The notes: a model not told the origin generated them from the sequence alone. DNA of 64,000 nt from Selaginella tamariscina (GCA_003024785.1 PUQB01000130.1:346510-410509); one strand, 5' to 3'. Shown: positions 35,575 to 48,654, numbered from the stretch's first letter. Program-made: numbers and translations.

Positions 35575-38160
35575 TTAACTCATCTCTCTCCGGATTAAAT
35601 TATTTTGGTCAATATCTTTATATTGCCACCACCTAACACTCTCACAAATGCAATTAGAAATTACCATCCTTGTTAATACATAAACTATGATAAGAACAGG
35701 AGTGCATAAAGGCTTACCTAAAAAATGACGTTCCTTAATAATAATATTGTAAAGCACCCAATTGCTCTCCTTTAATTTATAAAATTCAAAATCATGAAAA
35801 AGAAAAGCGCTAGGATATGTTTTATATGGTGGATATTGCTCATAAAATTTTTTAATATTCTTCTTTCTGAGGCACGTATCCAAGTAATTCACTAGTTCAT
35901 CCATGGTATTAATATCAGAATATGGGTCGAACATGATTGGATGGATACAAGCAATGTTTTGATTGAGCATAGCCTTTTGAGGAAAGTCGTTACCACTAAA
36001 ATATGTGCGTTCTTCATTATCCTTAACTGATTGATCTCCCAATAAGCCCAATTAATCTTTCATTCTTAAGAAGTATGGCTTGCTTTTCTTTCTTATATTG
36101 TGAAATTCAAGAGGTTTATAACATATTCGCTGGTCAAAAATAATCTTTACGAATCACTCTTTGCAACTACAATGTTTTTAAGCAAATTCAGTACGTGTCA
36201 AGTTATGAATCTGTGCATGACCAAATCCCCACAAGTGCACCCATCTCCTTAAGCTTTTGAAAGAGACGGTCCAACCCCACGAAAAATGATATCATCGAAA
36301 TTTACCATGACAAGGAATGAAATCTCCTTGTTTGATTTCTTTTTTCTATCCTCGGCCTTTGTCGATGAAGCAAACACCATTGACATCCAACAACACAATA
36401 TGACCATGGTAACAAGGGGTAGTTGCCTCTTGAATGCTTTGCAACTCACTTGTTTGGTCCCTTTCACATTTATCTTTGACTATATTTTGCCTATCTTTAT
36501 CATTTACTTGTACATCATCCTTACAAGATTCAGATATTATAGCGCTAAGAAAGTGATTTAGGAACTGAAGCAATAAAAATGGTGATGCAAAAATGAAGTG
36601 GTCCCATGGTAAGGATGTTTTGAGCTGCATTATTATCCATTTCCTGCATGAACTCTGTCATTTGACATGTGGCACAAGAAATTTTCGCCAAACCCCTCTC
36701 TTACCTCATGCCAATGCTGAAAATCCATGTTCTCAACTGTTTCATTACATCTGCAAAATGATAGTTAGCTGGCCTTATAATTATCAAGGTATTAATGTGT
36801 GACCCATGTTTGAACTAAAAGCTTCTTTAATCCTTGAGAATTTATTTTCTGTACAAATATAAACGAAATATACAAAAATGCCTTATGTTACACTCATTTA
36901 CAATATTTGTCACTCTAACAATTCATTAATAATTTTCTTCTTATTACCTTCTGAGTGAGGCGAAGAAGGTTTTAGCTGCTTGGAAGATCGTTCAACATCT
37001 TTCATATTTTTGTTGATGTTTCCATGGTCAATGAAGTAAGTGAATGTTTGTACTCCTCGAGATAACTTCCAGTCTAATATCTGGTTCAAGATTGTTCTCA
37101 GACTCTGATTTAACCAGATTCCTCATCAGAGCTATCGCACTTCTCGGGAGGGAAACTTTCCCAAATACACATGGATGGGTTTGTTGGGGTAGTCAGTTGA
37201 GAACCTCTTTATCCACTTGTTCAAGTCCTCAACCATGGTCTTATCCTTTTAAATGGCAAACACACATGTCTCCCAAAGGAAACACTCCTTCACCTAGTGG
37301 AGTAGTCAAAAACCCATGCATCACTGTGAGGACCCCTGATCAAGTTGACGATGCTCTGTGCAGTCTGACTTGTAATGTTTGGATAACATACATTGCCGAA
37401 TATGTCCTCTTAACTATCTATGTATCGGATGGAGGTTCAGGCCCATTGGAGTGAAAATAAATGCCTGGCCAGTCATCTGAAAGTTTGAATTTGTTTAGCA
37501 CATTCTTGACAACCAAATGAATAACCGTATCAATACACTTGTACTCAACATCGTTCATATAAAATCCAGTCCAACGATGTTTGTTCTTCTTAGTGAAGAC
37601 GAAGGTGAAAGTATCGGTGATATGGGCAAAAATTAAGAAATAAATACTTGAAAACGTAGGTATCAGCAAAGCGTGAAAAAATTCAATATAATACCTTCTT
37701 TGTACATGCTTGCACAGCTAAGTCTCTCTACCAGATCCTCTAGTGCCCTATCTGATGAAGGATTTTTTGACATCTGCCGATCCATCACAAACATTTGAAA
37801 CGGTTTCCTGCAAGCAGTGATGTTACCTAATAAAGTCTTTGAATCCGACAAAAAACATATGTAGGGCTTGTCATGATTCGTAACATCCTCCTTTATAAGG
37901 TTCAACTCAGTTCTTCGTTGCTGAAGGATTGACATAAGAGAAGGCATCATCGCGATGTTCTCATTTTTGGCGTTGGTGTGCAATAGATTTTGCCCAGATC
38001 TTTCAATTGGTTCACCCATTGGACAAGCATATCATCGTCTGTCACATGCAAATATTTGTTGACCTCTTCTTATGTTGAAGCGGAGGTCCAATCCAGTTTG
38101 TGACAGTGTATTCCCAACCACTCCTTGAAGTGCCTAATCGTCTTCAGCTCCATTGCCTTG
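35575..38160 (-). pseudogene. Unidentified decayed multi-exon gene
   Basis: Several minus-strand frames in a row have protein-like composition: 38,019-37,663 (118 residues), 37,669-37,418, 36,630-36,346, 36,467-36,249 and 36,051-35,575 (158 residues). Readable parts include KPYICFLSDSKTLLGNI, HGHIVLLDVNGVCFID, NFDDIIFRGVGPSL and HPIMFDPYSDINTMDEL. I do not recognise the family. They could be exons of one gene read toward 35,575, but frames are broken between and within them (for example stops near 38,030-38,100), so I call it decayed. The hAT copy at 38,200 lies directly upstream. Confidence 0.45.
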
Positions 38161-38199
38161 AGATAAAAAGAAGAGGTGGGGTTGTTGTTATTAATCTGT

Positions 38200-39850
38200 A
38201 GTTGGCCAATTCATTCGTGGCCAATTCAAACATGTTCAGCATTCAACATTTGGCATCATTCATGTTTGACCGTTCTAAAATAGGAGAATATTTTATTTTG
38301 GTATTAAAAAATATTAATTTATTTAGGGTATTTTTAGATTGGGGCTGCACATATAGGCAATTTCAAGCTAAATAGGCTGCAATTTTAGCTAGATGAGCTG
38401 TAATTTTAATCAGATGGGTTGTGATTCAAATAGGCAAGCCAAACCATAAGTACTTAAGGCAATGTAGTAAAGTTTGTAAAAGGGCTACAAGTAATAATAA
38501 GTGCAAATTGCATTGAAGTTATAATTATATAATAGTCTAATAGGTGAAAATGAAGGATTGGACTTGGGAATATGTAAGAGTATTAAAAAATTATGAAAGA
38601 GGCAAAAGAGTTAAGCTTTGGCAATGTAAATTTTATGATAAAACCTTTGGAAGTCTTCCCTTGAGAATCAAGGCACATATAGCTCCTATTATAGGGCAAG
38701 ATATCCGAGTTTGCAAAGTTTTAAACAATATTCCTAATGATGTAAAGATAGTTTACGTTCATCCAAAACATAGTTATAAATCATATTGGTTTTCACCTGT
38801 AGGAAATGCTCCTATTGACAATGTGGAGGTAGCATGTTCTTTGCATACAGCATTGCAACAAATTCCCATGTTAACACTATTGCAAATACCCATGATATGG
38901 TATCTGCTGCAACAAATGGTGGTGGCTCTGGTTCTTTACATAAATGTAGTTGGAACACTTTAAATCGCTTTCAAAATCAAAAGTATACTGAATTTAACAA
39001 TGCAACAACTTAGTTTTTTTTGTTAATTACATTTCTTTTAATGTGATTAGATCTTTATATTGGGCAAAAGTGCTTCAATGTGCTGCTAATGCTAGGCCTA
39101 TCGCGTCTCAAATATGAAAACTTGAGCAACTAGATCGATAATATGAATATATACATGCTTATTTCCAACATTTAGAGACACTTAGAAGAAATTTGGTTAC
39201 AACATTGTTACTGATGAGTGGTCAGACATTGAAAATTAAAGTTTGATCGACTTTATGGTATGCTTTGTGTATGGATCAATATTTTTAAATCAATTAATGC
39301 TTCATTATGAAAATTGGAGAATGATTATAGAGTGAAATGAGATCAGTGATTGAACAAATTCGTCTTGAAAATGTTGTGCAAATCATTACATATAATGTGT
39401 TGAATTGTGTTTGCATTGGAAAACTTCTTACTACAGAGTTTTCACACTATTTACGGTCATTACGTTTGTTATTGTGTAGATCTTATTGAAGACATTATTG
39501 ATTTTGACTAGTGAATGCAATTGTTGATGTGGTCATGTATATTACTCGGAAACCATCTTTGCATGCACTTATTGTGCATATATCAAGCATGAACTTCTAC
39601 GACCAATAAAAACACACTTTGCATACATATTTATTACGATATCCTAACTATTGAATGGGGAGGTTCAAGTTGATTTGGAAAAGATGATAATTTCAAATGT
39701 TTTATTAACTTTCAAGTATTTACAAAAAGAAGCTAGAAGGCTTTTACATTAAAGAATTTGGCTACATTAAAGAATTTGGCATTATAATATTTTTCAGGTT
39801 TGGCTATCCTTGTTACATTCCACACCTCGCCACATATATATTTTAGGTCT
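38200..39850 (+). mobile_element. hAT-type transposon relic with BED-finger region
   Basis: An open frame at 38,544-38,963 begins with a plant hAT N-terminus: DWTWEYVRVLKNYERGKRV, then the BED zinc finger. There the second Cys is Tyr (CKFYDKTF instead of CxxCxKxF), which would lose a zinc ligand; the RIKAHI part is kept. Remnants of the transposase core follow at 39,350-39,590 (VVQIITYN, where active enzymes have Asp for the Tyr; KPSLHAL). Similar to 23,440-26,300. Ends not determined. Confidence 0.65.
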
Positions 39851-39899
39851 TTCTGTTGTGTCCATTAGCACGGTGCGTTTTGATCATGATTGTCTCGTG

Positions 39900-40600
39900 G
39901 TATTAGACCTGGGATAGCACTACAGAAGGAAAGCCATCCATCGGTGACTTTAATGGAGAAGGATTTGAGGTCTCAAGATCCATCTTGAATCCTTCTTCTT
40001 ATTTCATAGTTTGTTGGGGATTATAGATGGCACAGAGTGGTCGCCGGCTCCAGGCTCTAGTGCTGTTGAGGTGCGTGACTGGAAGCTTTGGGATTCCAAA
40101 GCTAAAGGGAGTATTGCAATGTGCATGTCCTTGAATGTTCTACTTGTTACTCCATCAATTCCCAAGTTCACTACAGCAGCACTTTGGAAGTGGTTGAGCG
40201 ACACCTATGGCATTAAAAGTGAAATGAATGTTTTCAACATCTATTTACATATGGATTCTTTGAGGCTAGAGGAAAATGGTAATATCCAAACTCACACTGC
40301 CAAGCTCCAGGACTTCTTCACACAGCTTGCGACTGCTGGGGCAAAGCACTGTCTCACAGATGAGCAGCAGAGGCTGTAACTTTATAAGTCCTTGCAAGCC
40401 AGTTGGAAGAATGCAGTTGAGACTTACTTCTCCAACCAGGGATGACTTGGCAGATGCCGTGAGGAGTCTTCCCAATATTGAAGCCATGTGAAGTGAGAGA
40501 GTGGATATGCCACAAGCTATGTATGCTTCGCAGGCTCCTGGTGATGCCAAGGTGGCAAAATCGTATGCAGCAGCAAATGCCCAGAAAGGGCAAAATTCCA
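39900..40600 (+). pseudogene. Copia-type gag fragment
   Basis: The frame at 40,011-40,379 has the order typical of Ty1/copia gag (UBN2 type): GIIDGTEWSPAPGS, a W-x-L-WDSKAKGS segment, then LWKWLSDTYGI and TDEQQRL. After a stop at 40,377-40,379 it goes on in frame as LYKSLQASWKNAVETYF, and a shifted tail runs to about 40,600. There is no zinc knuckle, protease or reverse transcriptase. It ends against the mannanase exon, so this is a fragment captured or left at a breakpoint. Confidence 0.7.
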
Positions 40601-40612
40601 GGGTAACAGCAA

Positions 40613-42270
40613 ATGGATAACTACAGTGGAAAACAGCAGTATGTTCAGTGGGCTAAACAGGCCGGGGTTAACTGCGGTTCTGAAGATGCATTCTTTACAG
40701 ATTCAACTGTGAAATCCTATTTCAAAAACTACATTCAGGTAGCCATATATATATATATATATATAATGATGTATAACTGTGGATATCTTCTTTTGATAAT
40801 CTTTTATCCAAGTCAAATATAAAAATGGCATTGTATTTATGTTATTAATATTTAAATCAACCAGATTAATCCATGAAGACACCTCTGATGAATCTCTATT
40901 TTGTTCTTTTATATTAACAGATATCTATATTATAGATTATACATTTGTACATACGGAAATCTGAAAGTGTACATATCTTGCTTTATTACATTTGTTAATA
41001 TAAACATGCTTATTACAGATTCTTATTACAAGAGTAAACACGATTAGCGGAGTTACATATCGCGATGATCCCACTATCTTTTCCTGGGAGCTTATGAATG
41101 AGCCAAGAGTTCAAAGTGATCCTTCTGGGGATACATTAGAGGTATGTATACATATATAACATGTGTGCGTGTGTGTATGTATGTATTTTCACACATATAC
41201 ATACTCACGGTGTGTATCTAGGCTTGGATTCGGGAAATGTCGGGATACATCAAGTCATTAGACAGCAACTATTTAGTGGACGTGGGAATGGAGGGTTTCT
41301 ACAAAGAAGGGAGTGCAAGAACAACCGCCGGAAGCTGGTGTAATGAACTTGGAACTGACTTTATAAGACATAACCAAATCGAGACCGTTGATTTTACCAC
41401 CGTTCACAGTTACCCAGATCTATGGTAAACATCACATATACACACAATATCGTATACACATCAGCTAAATGAGATGCAAGATTTATTAATTGCAAACAGT
41501 GATTTATTACTAAATTTGTTTATATAAATTATATGCTAATGAATCTAATTAGTAATTATAACATAAAACTGCTAGCATTGTTATTCAATTAAATTAGTCT
41601 TAATTAATCATGATAAATATTAATTTTGAAGTTGCCAGTAAAAATGATTGCGCCTCATTACACTGATACACACACGCACACACCTGCTTCTATACACAGG
41701 CTACCAGGGGCAGGAATGGATAACCAGCTTAAGTTCTTATCTGCATGGGTCAATGAACACATAGAAGACGCAACAAACGTAATAAAGAAGCCAGTGTTGT
41801 TTGCAGAATTTGGCAAATCAGATAAACTACCTGGTTATGTGTCTGGCCAGAGGGATAGATTTCTAAACACATTGCATTCCACACAGTATATACTTCTGCT
41901 AGGCAAGCTAGTGCAGCTGCAGGATCACTTGTTTGGCAACTCTTTGCGGATTCTATGGGTTCTAATTGGGATGGTGGTTTCCAGATCCATATTAGTCAAA
42001 TGCAGGTATACACACGCATACACATATGCAGTAAATCTTTCATGTTTGCTTGTGTATACACACTCACACGCGCACACACTATAACCATCATCTAATTGGG
42101 ATGATGGTTTTCAAATCCACTGCAGGTATACACACAAACAGATATGCAGTAAATCTCATTTGTATACACACTCACGCGCACGCACTATAACGATCATCTA
42201 TTTGTTTATAGGTGTAATTGCGGCTCAGTCAAGGAGATTATCTTCACTTAATCATGCAGCCAAAGCATGA
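40613..42270 (+). pseudogene. Mannan endo-1,4-beta-mannosidase (GH5) pseudogene, 5' truncated
   Basis: Plant GH5 mannanases are secreted and cut mannans of the cell wall. Recognisable exons are 40,613-40,738, 41,019-41,141, 41,222-41,424, 41,700-42,005 and probably 42,212-42,270, with GT-AG introns. The acid/base Glu lies in SWELMNEPR (exon 2) and the nucleophile Glu in LFAEFGKS (exon 4). The N-terminal third, including the signal peptide, is missing and replaced by copia gag sequence. In exon 4 two extra bases near 41,883 (ACAC for AC) shift the frame before the conserved SARQ and LVWQLF region. The end of exon 4 with its donor site is duplicated at about 42,090-42,190. Not functional. Confidence 0.8.
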
Positions 42271-42299
42271 TCTTTTTTATTTATTTTTGTAATGCTTCC

Positions 42300-43200
42300 A
42301 GTGAGTGTTTTACTTGTGAAGCAGCTTCTGGATTGTAATAGATTAACGTTTAACAGATTAGTTTGTCTGCCACTATTGGTACAAACTAAGATGGTGCATA
42401 ACTAAATAAACTTAAAGTGTGAAACTAGATAAAATTCAAAAGCAATAAAATGTGTCCGATCTGACATAACTGAAAATAACGGAAACTGTTAAATGATGGC
42501 TAAGGCGCGTTATGTTACAGTATTATGCACATGTATTATACAATGTACTCACTCATAATGTTTTATTAAATATTTGTTATATATTAAATTATTACAAAGT
42601 CTTAATCTAACATGTATGTTTTGGCATGCCTTAGATATTCGCTTTTTGTTCCGTGTCAGGAAACATAAAGTCTTATGGGAGATTAATTTATTTAACTATT
42701 GTTGCATGTCATTAAGATTTCCTTTCATGGTGGCAAACTTCTATAGAAATTGATGATATATTTAAGTAAATTATAATTAATATTCACAGGGACATAAATA
42801 TAATTTCAAATTATACTTATTTGAAAAATCTAAAGTTTTACGTAAACGTGAGACACAAGGCCACGTGGCTAATCTGGGCCGTCCAACCAGCACACTTAAC
42901 GGCCCAGATTGGCCATCTGGGGTGGTATTGTTTTTTTTGTCAGGGTTCAGTACCAAAGCTATACTATAAAATATTTCGATATCGACTATTATAAATATAA
43001 ATAAATCAATTAATTATTAATTTTCACAAATAAAATTTCAATTGAGGTTGGAGTCAACATGAATCATCAAAAGTCACATCTGCATAGTTACAAACTTAAA
43101 TTCGAATGAAAATTAATTTAAACTCCGAAGTACAGACTTTTGGTATTCATACAATAATTAATTTAGAGATTAAAAGATAAAGGTAATTGTATATAAGTGA
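42300..43200. other. AT-rich intergenic DNA
   Basis: No gene seen. A small GC-richer patch at about 42,860-42,930 (GGCCACGTGGC and GGCCCAGATTGG-like words) stands out but matches nothing I can name. Confidence 0.45.
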
Positions 43201-43224
43201 AGTTACATGCATAGATACATACAC

Positions 43225-43385
43225 ACACATATATACATATACATATAGATATGTGTGTGTGTGTGTCTATACACACACACACACACACATGGATATGTAC
43301 GCGCACGTGCGCGCACACACACACACACAGAGGTATATATATATATAATACTTGTGTGTGCATGTGTGTACATATCCATGTATAT
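43225..43385. repeat. Compound (CA)n/(TG)n/(TA)n microsatellite
   Basis: Alternating runs of CA, TA, TG and GC dinucleotides over about 160 bp. Both strands read open here (43,163-43,461), but only because of the repeat. Confidence 0.9.
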
Positions 43386-43710
43386 TTATATTTATTTATC
43401 ATTTATGCTGGATATTAAATTCTTTATAGCCATTGATAATGAAGATCAACTCTCTTTATAATAGGTGATAGACTCACTCACACTCACTTAATAATGTTAT
43501 AATTGTTTTAATTATTGAAAATAACATATGGATTTTTGCAGATGAAAATTAACATAATAATATTTCAATATGCCATATTTGATAATGTTATTTCAATTTA
43601 TACAGAATATGAATATTGGTTCTGCAAACTGATCGAATATCCCATGGTTCTTCGGGAAGACCACCATTGTAGCAGTTTCCTTCAACATTTCAAACCATGA
43701 AGTTGCATGT

Positions 43711-43724
43711 GTGTGTGAGTGTGA

Positions 43725-43766
<42 letters not shown>

Positions 43767-43768
43767 GT
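43711..43768 (+). repeat. (GT)n(GA)n microsatellite
   Basis: A run of GT repeats followed directly by about ten GA repeats. Similar short compound repeats occur at 44,020-44,040 and 44,108-44,150 (CT then TA). Confidence 0.9.
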
Positions 43769-44103
43769 TGTGATTATCACAATATATATTTGGGTGTTAT
43801 ATTAATTTTCATTTAATTAATAGTTTTAGAAAATCTAACAAATGTACTCTGAATACATATGTATATGCAAGGAATATACTGGTTAGATTCTTGAATATGC
43901 ATTACATCATTTATTATTCTGATTTACTATGTACACCTGTTAAATGTGTATGTCTGTTTTAAGTATATGTATATATGGTTTCCATAATCTATTGTTGAAG
44001 TTTATCTCTCTCTATATATATACACACACACACACACATCTGTGTGTATCTGGGTGATACGAGTGTATAAATCTATATATCATGTACGCCAGTGGATTAG
44101 GTT

Positions 44104-44150
<47 letters not shown>

Positions 44151-44170
44151 AAGAGAAGAGAAAAAAGAAT

Positions 44171-45175
44171 ATGCTTTTGTACATGGCAATAGCTCTTAAG
44201 CTGTCATATTTCTTACCAGGATTAATTCTGGGATTTACACTGGGATTATTTACCGAGCTTCCGAAAGAAGCAGCAAAGAGTATATTTTCCTCCCGTCCTC
44301 GTTCCACAGGAAGATGAAATAATGCTCCCTCAGGTACCATCCCAGAATCTAATGGCGAGCTCAAAATGGTACGTGTGTGTCAGTTCATAATCTCTCTATG
44401 TGTGTGTGTGTGTGTCTGTGTGTATGTATGTGTGTATTGTATTGTATTGTATTGTAGGTATTTATTGTACGAATGGATTTGAAGATGGGAGGAGGAAAGA
44501 TTGCCTCCCAATGTGCACGTAAGTTTTATTAATTTCTCCTTTTATATTTTAAATATTTAACAATGACTTCTGACTGTTAAATTTTTTATTTTATTTAGTT
44601 TATATACGTATGTTTATTTAGTTATGTAAATCTTTTCAATTACTATTAGTTAATTAAACTTTAAATTTATTTTCTATTATTGTATGCTTGCAGACGCTGC
44701 TGTTGGTATGTACAGCGATCTTATGAGAAGATACTTAACTATATATATTATATATATATACAAATATAGAGACAAACATACATACGTTATATATGTGTTT
44801 GTGTTTACTAATGATTGTTTTTATGCAAGAGCTCAGCAATCGCTCACTGCTTAGCAAATGGGAATCGTGTGGCCAACCAAAGATCGTTGTTAGCTGCCGT
44901 AATGAGCATGAAATGTGAGATTTAATTAATTTTTTATTTATTACATTATAAACTTTAATCTTCATATAAAACCATGTATTATAATAATGAACCATTATAG
45001 AGATGGTTTAAAAACTAAAGCGGAGAGAGTTGGCCTTCCACCGTACACAATTGCTGATGCTGGTCGCACCCAGGTTCTCTCTCTCTCTTTCGTACTGAAG
45101 ATGTAGTAAGAAAATTATTTTTGAATTAATTATTAATCAATTTTAAACTAATTAAACAGGTGGTAGTCGGTCCAG
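44171..45175 (+). pseudogene. Peptidyl-tRNA hydrolase 2 (PTH2) family gene, defective
   Basis: PTH2 frees tRNA from stalled peptidyl-tRNAs. The exon 1 ATG at 44,171 starts an N-terminal hydrophobic segment (LSYFLPGLILGFTLGLF), as in membrane-anchored eukaryotic PTH2. Exons: 44,171-44,368, 44,458-44,518, 44,694-44,730, 44,837-44,914, 45,001-45,073 and 45,160-45,175. Together they give the catalytic-domain motifs MDLKMGGGKIASQCAHAAVG, WESCGQPKIVV and ADAGRTQ. Defects: an in-frame TGA (44,315) in exon 1; exon 3 ends at AG|ATACTT, so the donor reads AT instead of GT; the GSxTVLA segment expected after AGRTQ is missing; and no last exon was found. Translation from a later ATG could avoid the TGA. 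Probably a pseudogene. Confidence 0.75.
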
Positions 45176-45217
45176 GTAAACAATAGTTTGTGTGTGTGTG
45201 CGGGGTAGGTTCTGTTA

Positions 45218-45384
45218 TACAGCCCCCCCTCTGAATCATGATTTTATACGCTTTTAGAGTGGTAATGCATTTCACCTATATAATAATTATAAATTTTCTT
45301 AAATATAGGTTATTTTTCTGATTTTAAATATTTATCAATTAATCAAGATTTAATTAATTATTACTAATACAAAGGGGGGCTGTA
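45218..45384. mobile_element. Small MITE with TACAGCCCCCC inverted termini
   Basis: 167 bp with perfect terminal inverted repeats TACAGCCCCCC at both ends, AT-rich inside, flanked by TA on each side. The size, non-coding content and TA duplication fit a Tc1/mariner-derived MITE. The family is not one I know. It sits just beyond the last visible PTH2 exon. Confidence 0.6.
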
Positions 45385-45399
45385 TATCATAATCGTTCC

Positions 45400-47640
45400 G
45401 TGCGTGAGTGAGAGAACTTTATTCTTTCATTTTCGTTTGGGATAGGAAATATTTTCAAGGCTTAAGTCTGTTATTGATTAGGTGACAAGATAATTAAAAC
45501 TGTTATAAAGAGATTGCAGTGGACTCGTTTATACAACAATTTAAAGAAAATTAAAAAAGAGAAAATAATACAAACACGCTGAAATTATCTATATATTATT
45601 AATATATTTTAATTTTCATAAGATGTATTATATATTTAAAGTATATTTTCATTTTAATACACCATATTAAATATTTAAAAAATATATACTTGTACATGTT
45701 GTAAAGCACATTCATGTTAAATGAAATGGTGAAGTTTTAATTTCATTTTAGATAACTTATATCACAATTTGAGTAAATATCCCCATCAAACTTCAGTATT
45801 TATATCATAAAAGTAAAATAATATTAAGAATTTTAATTTTTTTATATTAAATAAAATTTTAAGATGAAATCAAAAATTAATTTATTTTATCATCATTTTT
45901 TACTAAAATATTATTTAAGTCCGTTATATTAAGCATAACATATTATAACTAAGTACTTTTATTTATTTTAGAAAAGCATGCTATGATACTTATACTTTTT
46001 AATATGTTGATTTTGAAGGTGTGCATAAGAAACGTAATTTTAATATGCATTTACAAATGAGTCATTATTTTTATTTGGTATAACATTTAAATTAAAAAAA
46101 TCACTTATGCTTTTTATAAAAATTATTAAAAATTTCATTAATAATTCAATGAATGATTTTTATTTAAACATTTTTAATATTTTAAAAATAGAGAAAAGAC
46201 TAAAAAATGAGTTATTTAATTATTTATGATAAAATATTCAATTTTTTTTTAAAAATATTATACAAAATTATAAGTGACATAAAATGTAAAATGTTTGGAA
46301 TACATACAGAAATTACATACATGGTGGTAAATAAATCTTATTATTATAAAATTATAATAAAACATATAATGGTTTTGATTAAGTTAGTAATGCTTTTTTA
46401 TAAAAGAGGGTTCTCATAATAAAATATAATAATTAAAACAACTTTAAATCAAATTTAAACCTTAAAATCTTAAATAGTACTATGTAAGTCTATATAAGCA
46501 AAAAAGAAATATTTATTTTTAAAAATGATTTAAAGCAAAAACTAAAATAACAATGTGTTTCAAATTTGGTATTTATATGAAAAATATTACTTATTTAAAA
46601 GTTAATGATTATATTAAATTTATTTATATTAAATTTATAAAGATAAATTATATATTCTTAATGTTTAAAATTAATAAGTTCTTGTACATATTAAATAAAA
46701 ATTGTTTTAAGTTCTTTGTCTTTTAATTTATTTAAGTAAAAAATAAATATCATATTTTAATTTTCAAATGACACTTATAAAATCAAAATGAAAAGAACAT
46801 TCATGCATATTAAACATTTTAAATATGATAATTAAATAAATTCCTTATATTAATACATATATATGTTTGCACGTGTATATTATTAAAAAATTTATAAACT
46901 AAGAATGTATGAAATAAAAAAATGTTGTTAAAATAAATCACAATAATAATGAAAAATTAATAATAAATATTTACATGTATGTTTATTTTATTATATGTAT
47001 ATATTTATTTTTGTTACCATGTCAACTTTCTTTTGCTTATTTAGATTATATATAAATGTTATTTTAACTTAATAAAACACACATAAATACAAACACTCAC
47101 ACATACAAAATGTATGTTAATATCTTATATATTTATTTTATTTTTGTTTTGTTTTTTGATTCTCCTTTATTTATAATGTTAAATAGTTTTTGAAATAAAC
47201 ATATATGATGCACTTTATAAGAAAAGTTACAATATATTAAAAATGTATATATGTAATTTCATTTATAAAAGTTTGTTTTTACTTAATAAAATTAAATTTT
47301 TAATTAAATGAAAAGAAATGCCACTTAAAATTAAAAATCTTTCATCTTAAAAATGTGAGTTTACCAATAAATATGATATGTGCAAGTGTTAAATTAAGTA
47401 TTTTACTATATGATAAATTAATAAAATATTAATTATGATGGCACATTCATATAAAATTAAAAGATTATTAATTTTATTTAAGAACATTTATATATTTAAA
47501 TTTTTTTTTGTTATATTTTAAATTAATCTTTATAAACAAAGAACTTTTAATGCTTTAGTGACTACATTAATGAATATTTTAGCAATTTTATTAATATTTT
47601 TAATAGTTCCCATTACAAATGATTAGGTCTTTAAAAAAAC
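45400..47640. other. AT-rich desert
   Basis: More than 2 kb of extremely AT-rich DNA. The longest frame (46,207-46,419) encodes a low-complexity Ile/Lys/Tyr-rich peptide and is not credible as a gene. No repeats with a clear period. Confidence 0.6.
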
Positions 47641-48640
47641 GATTTTATAAGGAAAAAAAGGAAAAAAGGAAAAAAAATGACTTTTATATAAAAAATGTTT
47701 TATTATAAAAATAATTTTTAAAATGCAAGCAAAAAATCAATGTTACAAGGAAAAAATAATTTAATGAGAAAAAAATGGGGAAAATCATTTTTCAAGAAAA
47801 AAAATCCATTTTATGTAAAAATAGTGTTTTATAATGAAAACAACTATTGTAATATAAGCAAAAAATTAATTTTATGAGGGAAAAAAACAATTTTAAGAGA
47901 AAAATAAAAACTATTTTTAAAATGCAAGAAAAAATCAATTTTATGAAAAAAGAAACGATTTTATGAAAAAGAAAAAGGGAAAAAGAAAGAAAAAATGATT
48001 TTATGAAAAAGAAATTTTAAAAAAAATATTTTTATGAGAAAATGTAATACGAGGAAAAAAACAATTTAATGAGAAAAAATTGGGAAAATCAATTTTCGAG
48101 AAAAAAATCATTTTTATGTAAAAATAGTATTTTATAATGAAAACAACTATTGTAATATAAATAAAAAATCAATTTTATTAAAGAAAATATAATTAATAAG
48201 AGAAAAAATGTAAAACGATTTTTAAAATGCAAGAAAAATTAAACGACTTTATGAAAAAGAAAAAGGAAAAAAAAAAAAATGATTTTATGAAGAAAAAATC
48301 TTACAAAATATTTTTATGAGAAAAAATGTAATATGAGGAAAAAAACAATTTAATGGAAAAAAATGGGAAAAATTAATTTTCAAGAGAAAAAATCCATTTT
48401 ATGTAAATATGCTGTTTTATAATGAAACAATTGTTATAATATAAGTAAAAATCGATTTTACGAAGGAAACAACAATTTTAAGAAAAAAAAATGAAATAAA
48501 ATGAAAATGATTTTTAAAATGCAAGAAAAAATCAATTATATGAAAAGAAAAAATAATTTTATGAGAAAGAAAAAAGAAAAAAGAAAGAAAAATTCAAAAA
48601 AATTATTTTTATGAGAAAAAATGTCGTTAAGGATGAAGTA
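47640..48640. repeat. AT-rich satellite, period about 293 bp
   Basis: About three units. The phrase AAAATGGGRAAA followed by TTTTATGTAAAWATRSTGTTTTATAATG recurs near 47,775, 48,068 and 48,358, that is 290-295 bases apart. Units are made of A-rich stretches with GATTTTATGA-like words. A further truncated unit lies at about 48,940-49,040, after the next array. Confidence 0.75.
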
Positions 48641-48654
48641 AAAGTAAAATCTGC

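Noticed and set aside
37044-37454. Plus-strand frame ending YVSDGGSGPLE, resembling the YVSDDGGS motif of cellulose synthase-like proteins
   Set aside because: Only one short motif fits; the preceding TADP/PPLVT pattern and the following domain are absent, and the opposite strand has equally protein-like frames.
43163-43461. Open frames on both strands around 43.3 kb
   Set aside because: Products of dinucleotide repeats (Cys/Val and Thr/His strings).
46207-46419. 70-residue frame in the AT desert
   Set aside because: Low-complexity Ile/Lys/Tyr peptide expected by composition; no family resemblance.
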